Positions 50,290-62,255 of a stretch of 64,000 bases of DNA are shown piece by piece. This DNA comes from Aralia elata (taxonomy: Eukaryota > Streptophyta > Magnoliopsida > Apiales > Araliaceae). The stretch lies in NCBI GenBank assembly GCA_034770075.1, contig CM068380.1, forward strand, positions 80,733,393 to 80,797,392, written 5' to 3'. A model generated the notes under the pieces. That model did no database searches, was not told the origin of the DNA, and saw only the letters and a program-made list of their open reading frames with translations. The position numbers were made by a program, and so were the translations under genes. Within the stretch, counting starts at the first letter, position 1; every line of letters starts with the position of its first letter.

Positions 50290-52119
50290 TCAATGAAAAT
50301 TTTGATGTTGCTCAGGCGGCCATGGCCAGAAACCGGGGTGATCATCGATGCCATTGAACATGCTGCAGAAGGTTTCGTCCGGAACTGTAACTGTTTGATT
50401 GAGTCTCTCATGAGAATGCTGGAGGTTTGGTGTGGATGATGAGCTTTGGAGGAATATTTGAGTTAGACCTGTATTATTATATATTAATTAGCTAGGTCCA
50501 ATTAATTGATCGATGAAGGAAGATGTACTTGTAATTTTCAAGTGGAATACTAATATTATAGGCTCACGTTTTATATTTTAAAGTCGATTTAAGATAAATT
50601 CAAAATTAATATAACTCATTTAACTTTTAAAAATAAAATAATTATAATAATTACGTACTAAAGCATTGCTCGAGTTTCTGCAGATATATAGTGTTTATAG
50701 TTCTTGTGGCATACACACATATATAATTATGATTAGTACGTACCTGCTGTGTTGACTTGATCACAACTATTCTCATCACTTCCATTGCTCCAAGAACCCT
50801 CATGAGTTTCTTTGTTGAGGTTGATGGGTCTATTTCCACTACTTGATTCTCTACCTTTAAGAGCCAATAACTGCACCAATAATATAATATATGAATATTC
50901 ATAGAATTAATGGAGTAATTAAGGTTAAATATGGTTAATTAATCATAAACTAGTGAAGTAAAAGTAAAGTAAAACAGTAACTTTTGAGCTCATCATGGGT
51001 GGCTTTACAACATATAATTAAACAAAATGGATTAATCGCCGTATGTAGAACCGTATTAAATTCTTTAGAAATCATGAAAAAGGTTCGATCATCAGTAGGA
51101 AAATCCAACTGGGCATTCCTCCTTTCTTTCTTATAAATTTGATAATTAATCCACTGCAAGATGCGCTAAGTCTTGATAAGTAAACAATTATAAGGAGGAG
51201 ATAAATTGATCATGCCTCATGTTGTTGGATTTGGATTTTCAGCCCGTTCAAATTGGACAATTTATTTGAACAGTGCTATAAAAATGAGTTCCATTTGTAA
51301 AAGAGAGAATTTCAATTGCATATATAATATATATTTGTATAACAAAAATCATTCAAAATGTCACCATCTGGCTGTTGTACAAATGTAACCTATTTTTTAG
51401 ACTGCCGATTTGGTGACTAAAATCAGCATCCTTGATGTTTATACTACTAACCAAGAATATCCACAAGTACTACAACAATAAGATTCAATAGTACTAGTCT
51501 TTAATTATTTATTACCTCTCCATGAAGTTTCTTGTTCAGTGACTTGAGAGAATCATTGTCAGCCTTAAGAGCATCAAACTGTCTCTTCAAGATATCATAA
51601 TCTCTCTCCAATTGCTTAGTCTTCCAGCGAGCCCTCCTGTTCTGGAACCAAATAGCAATCTGTCTGGGCTGCAGCCCCAGAGCCCTAGCCAGCTGCATTT
51701 TTCTCTCGGGCTCAAGTTTGTTACCCAACTCAAAGCTCTTCTCAAGAACCTTAACCTGTTCTAAGTTGAGCCTCCTCTTCTTCTCTCCCACTAGTTGTGA
51801 TCCGTCATCCGACAGGTCGTCGTCTCCCCGCACTTCTTCGCACCTCTCCATGCCTGAAAACGACATCGACCTCCTCATCAGCACGGGTGAAACACCTGAT
51901 CAAATTAACACACATGCATATAGTTATTAACTAATCATATTAATTGTGTGTGTATATATATATTGAGAGGAGAGAGAGAGAGAGAATTAACAAACCTTGG
52001 GGTGGAAAAGAGGAGAGAGAATGGGGAGAGATGGAAGGTTGATCATAGTTTTGATGAAACATGGGCTGATGATCAGCTTGGAGCTGCTGGAAGGAGATAT
52101 GATGATCACTGAAAATCAT
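50290..52119 (-). CDS. HD-Zip class I transcription factor (ATHB13/ATHB23-type)
   Basis: Four exons on the minus strand (52119-51996, 51895-51516, 50870-50744, 50468-50290) join in frame to 269 residues. The N-terminus is Gln/His-rich (FQQLQADHQPMFHQNYDQ). An acidic stretch precedes the homeodomain (about 79-138), which has helix 3 QIAIWFQNRRARWKTKQ with the DNA-contacting WFxNRR core. The leucine zipper follows directly, with leucines at 137, 144, 151, 158 and 165, an exact heptad. The tail holds NRPINLNKET and ends FCSMFNGIDDHPGFWPWPPE, the aromatic C-terminal motif of the ATHB13/20/23 group. HD-Zip I dimers bind CAATNATTG-type sites in the nucleus and regulate development and drought or cold responses. 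Homeodomain and zipper share exon 2. A GA-repeat lies in intron 1 (51967-51984). The gene appears intact, and no other gene is seen for the next 12 kb. Confidence 0.94.
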
Positions 52120-53807
52120 ATATATGGAAACTTCTTAATGTTTCTTTCTTTATTTGATGAATATATATATATATATGTATATTGATCTTATGGTTATAGA
52201 GATAGATAGCTAGATCTTGATTAGTTAGGGAACTAGGGAGAAGATGAACATGTGTGTGGTGTGAAGAAAGCACTGGAAAACAGCGATATTATGTTGGGAG
52301 AGAGAGAGAGAATGGGAGAGTAGTCTTGTATATGTATATATATTTGCGAGTATATATTACTACTCGAGAGAGATTCTACTCACCTGCTATGTGAAGTTGT
52401 CGCATTTTCTCAACACTTTCTTTCTTTTAATGATTGCTTTCAGAAGTATATTTCTGTTTTCTTTTCTTCTCTTAATAATTTGAGAGAAAATTATTAATAA
52501 TTAATAGAAGGTACACACTCCAATTGAGTAAACAATTATATTTATGTTTCATGAACCATATTGTATTATTAATATTCTTTTTTTTAATTTACAGTTTAGT
52601 TATTTTAAAATTAAGTGTATATATATATACACACTTAATTTGAGCCTGTGAAAACCTCAATCATGATCCATGGCGAAGAGAGGAAAATTTATTTTTGAAC
52701 TCAAAGAAAAAAAAAACAGAAGAAGAAAAAAGATTATACTTGCATTGTATACTAGTAGTGATTTGCATTCCCGGATCTAGATATTTTTGTTTTGGATCAC
52801 AGGTAGACGTGTCATTTTTTCGTGTTATTAGAAATCTATTGTAAAATTTAGTTAGGAATTAGGATTGGATCATATATGCAATATTGAATTAGAAACCTGA
52901 CATTTGACAACCAAGCTTTTTAGTGAATTGAAGGCACTGGCAGTTGTTAATTATACGTCCAGGTTGTAACAAGCTTAGAATCCGTACAAACACGTACTAT
53001 TTTTTTAATATATTTTTTGTTTATAAAAATAATTTAATTATAAATTTCTCTTTTAAATTATATATATATGACATTAATATTTTTTTATGATTTTTCTTTT
53101 ACTTTATTATAAGATTTATATATATATATATCAAATTATAATTATATTTATTGAATTTGAATATGTATTATTATAATTATGTAATTTGTATTTGAAAATT
53201 ATAAATTGATGTTCAAATTACTCTTAAAATGATCAATTAAATTAATTTAGATAACATCTCCTCTTAACGTATTATATAATTGTATTGATTTGGTTAAGGC
53301 TTAATTACGGAAGATTTACCACTCTCTAGTGTGACTAGTGTCTAGCTACAATTTGTTTGTAATATTCATGCATGAACTTGAATGTTTCTTCATGTTCAAC
53401 CATCCAAAAAAAGGGCAGTTCCTCAATTATCCCGAAAAATTAATGTTTAAGATACTACAATGTTTTTTTTTTCTGTTAATCAGAAATAAGTGTTAATAAA
53501 AATAATAATCTAACACCTGAATTCTTGTCACTTTATATCATCCATCTCTCTCTCTCTCCCTCTTTTTTTAAGTTGAGGATTTCTCTTATCTATCTACTAA
53601 TCTACTAAAGTATATAAAATCATACTTAAATTTAATCCTTATCTCTTTTGGTATAAATTTTAGTAACAATTTATATATTTAATACTATATTTAATGCTTA
53701 TTTGTATATGTATTCAAAGTGATATATAATTATGATAACTGTTCATATTCCTCCATGTATTCAAAACAATAAATTCAAAACATTAATACAAATTATTCAA
53801 GATCCTT
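52120..53807. other. HD-Zip promoter side and AT-rich spacer
   Basis: The first 300 bp hold TA runs (52156-52176, 52333-52343) and GA runs (52299-52310) and should include the HD-Zip leader and core promoter. I cannot fix a TATA box among the many TA tracts. An inverted pair AATTAAGTGTATATATATA / TATATACACACTTAATT lies at 52609-52640. The remainder is low-complexity DNA with no coding frame. Confidence 0.45.
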
Positions 53808-54767
53808 GGACCATGTTTATTTACAAGGATAACACTTGAGATCTCAAGTCTCTTGTTTGTTTTTAAAAATAAGGTTGGGACTATTAGTCTTAGTATAATA
53901 AAATAACTTGAAAGGGGGGATATTTAATACCATGTCCAACTAGGTATTATAATCTCTACCATTTGAGACTAAAAATTTATGGACAAAATTAACCTTTAAC
54001 TTTGTTTAAAATAACCGATTTATCATATGCTATCCATCTATACTCAAACTAGCTAAGTGCCCTGTGCAAAGCATAAGTTATTTGTTAAATAAAATTATTT
54101 TTAATTTTTAATTTATTTTATATAGTGATTAAAAAAGAATTTGAATTTTAAATTAACTTACTACTATTTATTTTGCTTAAAAAATGAATGACTACATATC
54201 ACATACAATTGTCGAATGCTCACAATTGAATGTTACTGATGTGATTCTTTTGTTATTTTTAATTTAATATTAAATTTTAATATAGTTTCAAAATTTAATA
54301 ATTAGTTTTTATAATCAATCCTTTGTATTTATATATGCATTTTTAATTATAGTTCAAATTTGAGTGAAAACCTAAAAGCCTAAACATATTGTTTAGTCAT
54401 ACTGTTATAAAAAGTAATTAAATTTTAATTAGTAATATGTAAATCAAGATTTTTTTAACATTAATTAACTTAAGGTCTCCTATATGAAATAAAGTTGTTT
54501 TTTTAAATTTTAATTGTTAATATATTTTGTAATATACATTATAATTGTTTTATATTAATTATTATTTACTCATAATATTTTTCTTATATTTTTAACATAT
54601 AATTATTTAGGAATATAATTGTTGTAAATAATGAGTTGCCATTAAGATTTTAGTTTTAAAAGCTAGCTAACTAAATTTTAATAACTAATATATAAGTTAG
54701 AATTATTTTGTAACATTAATTAACTAATGATCTCCTATATGTAATAAAATTATTAACTAAAGTAATC

Positions 54768-54811
<44 letters not shown>

Positions 54812-55431
54812 AAATATAGTTTTTTATATTAATTATTATGTACTCATAATATTTCTAATATATAGTCATTTAGAGATTAAAGTTGAGTAGAAATTCAAAC
54901 TAAAGTCCTAAATATAATTTTTAAATTAAAATTTATTATATGACTAAGTAACTAAAAGACTCTTATAAAAAATAAAATTGTTGCAGAATAATAAGTTAAT
55001 ATTAAAGTTTGTAGGACGACCATAAAAAGAGTTTTAGTTCTAGTTAAATTAATCATAATATTATATATTAGCATAAAAAGTATTTTACTTCTAGTTAAAT
55101 TATAGGTCTATACCAAAGACCAAAGATGAAGACCAAAAAATCAATTTTGTCTTATTATATATTTGTATAGATATAGACTAGTGAGAATATAATATCTTTA
55201 TTATTAGGGGCAGAGATATAATAGTCAAAACGGTAAATTTTTATACAATCCTTTAAATAATCTGAGACAAAACAAACATAACATGATATTATTTTAAGAT
55301 ATCCATGAATAGTCCCATAAAAAAACAAACATGTGATTAACACTATTTAATACTAGGATTAACAATCTTGAGATTATAATACATGAGAATATAGTTCCGA
55401 AATTATAATTATTATAAACAAATATGGGCCC
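53808..55431. mobile_element. Inverted-repeat element enclosing a Helitron-like copy
   Basis: The left end GGACCATGTTTATTTACAAG and the reverse complement of the right end, GGGCCCATATTTGTTTATAA, form an imperfect terminal inverted repeat. Secondary inverted similarity exists (GAGATCTCAAG against CTTGAGATTATAA). The Helitron-like element at 54049-55177 lies entirely between, so the outer element is older if real. No ORF. Superfamily unassigned; ends of this style occur in plant hAT MITEs. Confidence 0.45.
54049..55177 (-). mobile_element. Helitron-like element, third copy (inverse orientation)
   Basis: Read on the minus strand it starts TCTATATCTATACAAATATA, followed by ATAATAAGACAAAATTGATTTTTTGGTCTT, given here only as the counterpart of ATAATAAGAGAAAAG in copy 1. 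It ends ATGCTTTGCACAGGGCACTT then AGCTAG|T, a canonical CTRR|T terminus at 54049. A/T blocks such as AATTTTTAATTTATTTTAT (plus strand) match the other two copies. A long (TA)n tract (about 54770-54807) is internal. No Rep/helicase gene. The base before the 5' TC is G rather than A, so the 5' boundary is uncertain. Confidence 0.6.
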
Positions 55432-58400
55432 AGTGTCTAGTTTAAACATAAAAATTAGAATTGCTATACAGACTAAACAAAAGAAAAAATTGTATTGGTA
55501 ATAAATTAATAGGATTTAAACTAATAGAATTTTATTTTGATACAACTATGTTGGAGTTAAATTATATGATTTCAATATTTCAATTATGAGGTTTGTAATT
55601 TTTTTTGATGCAAGTCGAGTATATTATAAATTATGTATTAAAAAATAAAAATTATTTTGACCGTGCAAAAAAATTTCAATAAAAAACTTATGATATTCAC
55701 TATTGCATGTACAATATATAAAATACTCCTAGATTTATATCAATTTTAAATTTTTAATTAATACTCGTGTTTTGCACAGTTAAGGGGATGTTTGATAAAA
55801 CTGAATTAAGGTTCTGAATGTATAAGAAAATTTGAATGAGCTGAATAGAGTTGAAAATTTGAATACGAAATGAAATGATATGTTTGATAATTGTCTGTCT
55901 AAAACATCTGGATACGTGTATTATCCTATTTTAACCTTTTGGACTGTTATAAATAAATTTATTATATAATTATAAATAAACAATGTTATTTAAGAAAAAT
56001 TAAATATAAACTTTTGAACAATTTTTGATGAAATATACTATTAAAAATATAATTTTAGGAATAAAACACTAAACAATATTTATAACATTCTATAGTACAT
56101 AAAATTAAAACAAAAAACTACGTACAACAACATTTATTAAATTGGTTATCCAATTTTTTGTTAAACAAAAATCAAAATCAATTTGTACATAACAAAATTT
56201 GTTTACAATAGTAAACAAGATAGATATTGAATATAAATTTTAATTGTCTATGAGAGAATATAAGTAAAAATATTATTCAACACAACTTTTTACTCATTCA
56301 GTCACAAATTTTTGGATAAATTATTTAAACACATTCAGACGCATTTCAAGTTTAAAAATTATTAAACAAATAATATTGAATGATTTATTGGTTCAAATTC
56401 AAACTTATTCATGCCAATTCAAAAATAAATAAACAACTCCTAAGAATGCTAGTCAAAATTAAATTCTTGCTAGCTCACTAAAATGACCAATTCTTGCATT
56501 CGCTTGTTGATATATGCAAAGTAGTTATATATTATCCCGCGATAGGCGGAGGAGGTATAATTTCAATTTTGACTTTTTAATTTTAGTTTTAAAATTTATT
56601 TGACTTATTTAATATTTAGAAGTAACAAATATTACAATTAATAGTACTTTTTAGATAGTTTGAATATTTATAATATTTGTATTGTAACGATTAAATGAAC
56701 TCATATAAATTTGAAATTTAAAATATTTTAAATTGATTTCAAAAAGTCAAAATTAATTCTTTATTTTAGAACAACCCACAAAGAAAAGACTATGAAAAAG
56801 TGGAAAAATGGCTCTACATCTCATTACTATTACTATAGAAGTATATTATGTATAATACTATATGCACAAATTATACACAAAAAGTTGTACATAAAAAATA
56901 GGACTCATGTATTGTCTATTGTGTAAAATATCTAATGGTAGGTCCCGATTCTTATTTTTTCTCTCTTTTTTATACACAAAACAAAACAAAGTACCATGTG
57001 ATTGCATTTTACCGAAATGGTTTGGAAAAAAAACAGAAGAAAAAGGATCTTAACTGAGAAAGAGATCGAAAATGCTCTTTCTTGCTATACCTTTTGGGTG
57101 AACATGGAAATAGATGCGTATAATTAAGTTGGCAAGTCTACATAATTAGGTTAAAGTGTAGTATATGCATGGGGTTAGGATCGATTGATTGAAGAATGTG
57201 ATAAGTGGGCTATCAACCACCTCAGAGGCAAGCTAGCTAGCTAGCTAGCTAGCCATTCCAATATCACCATCACAATTCCAAATTAAAGATTGCTATATAA
57301 ATTATATCTCCTACTAGCTATTTGCTTTCACAATCACGTGAAGTATGACAAATTGCATGGGATCAGTATTAGGGTATAAGTCATATATCACATATGCATG
57401 TGTCGATGGAGACATCAATGGTTGCTTTCAGTTTGAATTGAATTAATTGTTGCATAGAGGACTATCGTGTTACTGTTAATTTGGACGACGTGTTTATATA
57501 TCTTAGCAAGCTAGCTAGCTACGAAAATTACAAAGTCACAACTATTCCATTATAATAATTCCTTTTCGGGGTCTTGTGGTTGAGGTTCACTTTAATACGT
57601 GTTTAGTAGCGAGAAGGTTATGAATTCAAGTTCTTGAAAGCATGGAGACTTGTGGCTATTAATCCTTGTTGACGGACTTCTTTTATTATTGCTTTTGCGT
57701 GGGGTTGGTTGTAGCTCAATTTATGGTTATGGATCAGTTGAGACACTTTTTAAAATAAAAAATTTAAGATCTTAATATTACTCTTCATTTTATTAACACG
57801 TTATTTATCTAATCTCTTATATGAAGATGCCACATAATTTTTATCTTTTTTATCTACAATTATTTAATTTGTAATTGAATACATGAAAAACAATATATAG
57901 AATGAAACGACAAACAAGATAAAAATGTATCTTACAATCCAGTCCCTTCCCTTTGCTATTGTGTTTCCATAATTATTATTTCTTTCATTTTGAAATATAG
58001 GATTAATTTTGAGTTTCAAAATCAACTTGAATTTTTAAAATTAATATGAATTATTTCAATTTTAAAAAATATAATTATGAAAATTATCTAAAAAATGACT
58101 AATTACAAAATTTATAGATTTCAAAAGTTAAATGAATCAAATTAATTTTAAATTTGAAAATATTTAATATGTCAAAATCAATTTATATTTCAAAAACAGA
58201 TCGATGGAATATTAATTATTAGAGACTCAACTTTTTTTTATTCACCCTCATATAAAGATTGTTATAATTTTAGTGTCCCTCTAACTTTTTCGGTCAGTAA
58301 AAAAGAAAAAGAAAAAAAAAGTTTATTCTGATCTTGTACATGAGTTGTGGGTCTAGCTAATTGTTACTGCCCCTTGCTTTGTTTAGTGTGGCCTAAAAAC

Positions 58401-58623
58401 AAGGTCTCCCACACCACATGGGTTCCTTAGTTGGAATAAGTTTTGGGTGGTACCCCTTCCGAATAAGGGTTGCCTCCAAGTCCTTTCTTGTTGTTTGCTT
58501 AATAATTTCAAAATTCTTGTTTTAATTAATTAAGACACGACTGCTCTCATGTAGATATCTACTTCACATGCCCTCTCGTGTTCCCATGTGCTTTTCTCTC
58601 TATCTCTCACCTCTAACACACAT

Positions 58624-58682
<59 letters not shown>

Positions 58683-59350
58683 ATACACAGTTTATATAAG
58701 CATGCATGTCAACTAGACACCAGTAAACAAACTCATTGATGTTGTAGGGCCAGGCCTGGTTTACAATGAAATAATGAATAGTTCTTTTGCTGATTCTAAT
58801 TTCTAGACATGATGAAACTACGACGTTCTAATTTGTTATATATATTGATGCAATGCAGCGGGAGTGGGATTTTTGAGTCCGATGAGAGCACCTTAAGATT
58901 TTAAAGGCTAACTTTGATAAGAAAAGTCAACTATGTCCGTTTTTTAACAAAAAAAATTATCACTTTTGAGTGAAAACGGACTTCTAAGTAAAACGCAAGT
59001 TTTTTCTTGCGTCCGACGTGATTTTAGTCAAATTCTATTATTTTGAGTGTCAAAACGACATTTTTTTTTATTTTTCAATAGCGTTTTACATTTTTTCAAT
59101 AAGTTAGAGGTATTTTCGTAATTTTAATAAGTTTTGTTACATGTAGGGTTCGTTATATATAGTTTGTAAAGCCTCTTATGGCTGAACAGTTTTTGATTCA
59201 ATAAAATCTTCTTTTTTTTTCTAATTCAATTTCTTAGTATTCTTTATTTAGAATCAACGAGTTTTTGATTTGCAATTTTTGTTCACCAACGCACGCTGCA
59301 TCATATATATATATATATATGAGACCTATTCCATAGCAAGCATTTGCTAT
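55432..59350. other. Gene-free AT-rich spacer with element remnants
   Basis: No supportable gene. A candidate inverted-repeat element lies at about 55784-56442 (left TTAAGGGGATGTTTGATAAA; right end reverse-complemented TTAGGAGTTGTTTATTTATT). Stowaway-like remnants with AAGTCAAAATTAAT-type arms lie near 56540-56770 and 57990-58210. Simple repeats: (CTAG)n at about 57234-57252 and a CA/TA run at 58624-58679. A stretch at 57560-57780 has a weak SINE-like look but no usable promoter boxes. Confidence 0.5.
58624..58679. repeat. Compound (CA)n(TA)n microsatellite
   Basis: ACACAC units run from about 58624 and pass into an uninterrupted TA tract to 58679. A similar TA tract is at 61251-61289, next to the hairpin element. 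Confidence 0.95.
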
Positions 59351-60760
59351 GGGCACTATTCTAATAAACGCATCTCTCACCGTTCATTGTAAGATCTAAC
59401 ATGAGAGATTGAATAAGGCTTGGACCCGGCTGCTAGTAGAACCTGCGACCAGTGCAACTCTCACTAATTGTCACCGTTCATTGTAAGATCTAACATGAGA
59501 GATTGAATAAGGCTTGGACCCGGCTGCTAGTAGGACCTGCGACCAGTGCAACTCTCACTAATTGTCAGTCTAATGATTATTATGCTCTTATTTTTATTTG
59601 ACTTTTCAAACTGATTGTATGTCCTACTAGCGACCAAAATATAGAAAGATAAAAAGAGAGATGGGCCTGCCGCAAGTTGAACTTGCAACCAGAATACAGC
59701 ACCTGACCACCAGACTACTAGTTATGATGCCTCTATAATTCTTGACCACAATACAACACTCGACCAAAAGATCAATTTGGAGTTTTCAAAGCACATACAT
59801 AATTCTTTGTATTTATTTAATTAATGGGGAAAAATACTTGTAATTAAGCTATATAAATAATAATGTTAGATAATACTACTTCATACTTCTTCTTTACTTT
59901 TTACAAAAATAGTCTCATTATATAAAAAAAATAATTTATTTTTAAATTTTAATTATTATAATTATATTTATAAATATCTACAAAATATTGCTATTTGTAA
60001 CATATATTATTATTATTATTATTATTATTTTATTTTATTTTCTAACAAAGTAACATATCTTATCTTAAAAACTTATGCAAATCACATTAAAATAGATTAA
60101 TATATTTGAATGTACAAATATTAATGTGCAAATATCATCATCCTAATTAAATTAATTTTGATAACTAATTACAAATGTTTAGTTAGTGGAAGGATAAGGT
60201 GTAGCATGACTCCCTAGTGGGTGAGCAAAATAAAGACTCTACTATCCATAATTACGGATATCAATCATATAACTTCTCAGTATACAGTGGAATAAGGACT
60301 CTATTTGATAATATCACTCTCTTTTATAATTTTTCTCTAGTTAAATTTTTTATATAGAAGATTAAAATACACAGTTCATATATTTTTCTTCTCTTATTTA
60401 ATGACAAAAGTGAGTTGGTGCATTATGTTGTCAATTAGTTATATATGTCTAAGAAGTATAAGAGTTTATTGTATTCTGGTCGTAGATCCTATCTGCGGTC
60501 AGACCCATCTCTTTTTTTATCTCCTTATATTTTGGGCGCTAGTAGGACTGAACATGCGGCCAGACCCATCTTCCTTTATATCTCCTTATATTTTGGCCGC
60601 TAGTAGGACTTGTGACCAGTTTGAAAAGTCAAATAAAAATAAGAATATAATAGTCATTGGCCGCAGGTTCTACTAGCGGTCAGACCCAAGCCTTATTCAA
60701 TCTCTTCCGTTAGATCTTACAATGAACGACGAGATATGTGTTTGTTAGAATAGTGCTCAC
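59351..60760. mobile_element. Foldback element with long, internally duplicated arms
   Basis: The left arm (59351 to about 59690) and right arm (about 60490 to 60760) are inverted copies. GGGCACTATTCTAATAAACG at left matches TGAGCACTATTCTAACAAAC (right, reverse-complemented). Both continue through CGTTCATTGTAAGATCTAAC, GATTGAATAAGGCTTG, CTAGTAGAACCTGCG and a TTTGAAAAGTCAAATAAAAA block. The left arm has a 94-bp tandem duplication (59379-59472, 59473-59566). The right arm has its own roughly 62-bp duplication around GACCCATCT...CTAGTAGGACT. The middle (59700-60480) is AT-rich and non-coding. This suggests a non-autonomous DNA transposon of foldback or Mutator style. Confidence 0.75.
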
Positions 60761-61012
60761 CTCTTAAATAACATACTTCTTTTAAATAACATACATTTAT
60801 TAAAATTACGTCGTTTTAGAGATCCTTTAAAAAAACAAAATTATATTAAAAAGAAAGTGGTCACACTTGCTTTTCTTTTATTTATAAAAATGTCATCCGC
60901 AGCCCCACTTATTTCTTCAAAAACGATATAGTTTTAATAAAAATATGATATTTAAAAAAATATATACTATTTAAGATGTATACTTTTAGATTCATCCTCT
61001 ATATATATATAC

Positions 61013-61244
61013 GGTTCGGATCTTAAGCTCACCTTTATCCGGCTCACCCCAAGCTCACCCCCTTTAGCGACGGACCCGACGACGGTTTGGTCATACAACC
61101 GTCGTCTATACTTTTAGCGACGCTATATATTGTCCGTCGCTAAAAATATAGACGACGGTTGTATGACCAAACTGTCGCCGGGTCCGTCGCTAAAGGGGAG
61201 TGAGTTTGGGGTGAGTCGGATAAGGGTGAGCTTAAGATCCGGAT
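61013..61244. mobile_element. 232-bp near-perfect hairpin MITE
   Basis: Arms run from GGTTCGGATCTTAAGCTCAC to its complement GTGAGCTTAAGATCCGGATT. They pass inward through CCCTTTAGCGACGGACCCG and GACGGTTTGGTCATACAACC, to a loop around CTATATATTGT (61126-61136). GC content is well above the surroundings. TA repeats flank both sides, so a TA-type target cannot be told from the microsatellite. The TTTAGCGACGG motif recurs in several plant DNA-transposon ends. Confidence 0.85.

Positions 61245-61250
<6 letters not shown>

Positions 61251-61289
<39 letters not shown>
61251..61289. repeat. (TA)n microsatellite
   Basis: TGTGTG passes into an uninterrupted TA tract directly after the hairpin element. 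Confidence 0.95.
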
Positions 61290-61292
<3 letters not shown>

Positions 61293-62000
61293 TACAAGTT
61301 TAAGAATATCTAAAAATGCATGTGCTTGGGCTGCTGGTTTAAATATTATATGGTGTTAGCTAGCTGGTGGTTCATGGCCATGCATGTTTAATTAGTCTAA
61401 AAACTGCTGCATACATATTGACTTAATACATGAATTTATAATCATTAGTATGTATGTTGACCTCTTGTATGGGAGTACATGAATACTGCCAAAGTATATT
61501 TATATTTCCATAGACCAAAGTTACTAGTGGGATCTTGCAAATATCTTGGTTAGGTCATTAGTTCATATATATACGTTACTATACGAACTTGCTTATTGTG
61601 TGTAAAGTATCAGGATAACTTCCTTATCTTAAAATTATGATTTTTAAAAATAATTTTATATTTTTAAATATAATTTTAATATTAATTAAAAATTCGATAA
61701 TAGTAATGTAAGAATAATAATAAAAAAATAATGAAAAATGTATTTTTATAATCTTAAAATAAAAATGTATTTTTAATTTTAAAATGCATTAACAAAATAC
61801 ATTTTTAATTTTGAAATAGAGGGAGTATGCGTATTGTCATTTATCAATACAAATTCTAATTTTGGAACCCACCCTCATTTACTATCTCCCTATTTAACTT
61901 TCGAAGTTTTAAGATTTTCCAATTTATCCTTTGATTTTGAAGATATTCCTATCTTATTCTACAAGTTAAAATTATACCAGTAAAATTAGTAATTTAATAT
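61290..62000. other. Gene-free AT-rich spacer
   Basis: No coding frame of note. A Stowaway-like right end (TTTTGAAATAGAGGGAGTAT, about 61809-61828) is present without a clear left partner. Confidence 0.5.
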
Positions 62001-62255
62001 CACTCCGTTCCAAATTAATTGCTCAATTTTGATCATTTTAAATCAAATTGACTATTTTTAGAATTAATAATTAAGCATATATAAATATATTTCTAAAATT
62101 ATAAAAATTGGAGTTAGTAATAAATTGTATATACTTTCTTTTGGTTATAATCTCTTCACCTATATTTTAGCAAAAATAGTAAAAAAATTAGTTCTAAAAA
62201 TAGTCAATTTAACTTAAAATGATTAAAATTGAGCAATTATTTTGAAACGGAGGGA
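62001..62255. mobile_element. Stowaway-like MITE, second member of the 3765-4021 family
   Basis: Left end CACTCCGTTCCAAATTAATT, right end reverse-complemented TCCCTCCGTTTCAAAATAAT. The interior is closely similar along its whole length to 3765-4021, including TAATAAATTGTATATACTTT and GGTTATAATCTCTTCACCTA. Arms of about 60 bp are inverted copies. Flanking TAT/ATA is compatible with a TA target, less clean than at 3765. Confidence 0.85.

Noticed and set aside
55155..55343. 62-codon minus-strand ORF
   Set aside because: Sits across the 5' end of the Helitron-like element in AT-rich sequence; no recognisable protein.
57560..57790. Possible tRNA-derived SINE (GGTTATGAATTCAAGTTC resembles a B box)
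   Set aside because: No convincing A box at the right spacing, no clear tail and no target duplication; too weak to call.
60401..60676. 91-codon ORF with repeated motifs
   Set aside because: Lies in the right arm of the foldback element; the repeats are the arm's internal duplication and resemble no protein family.
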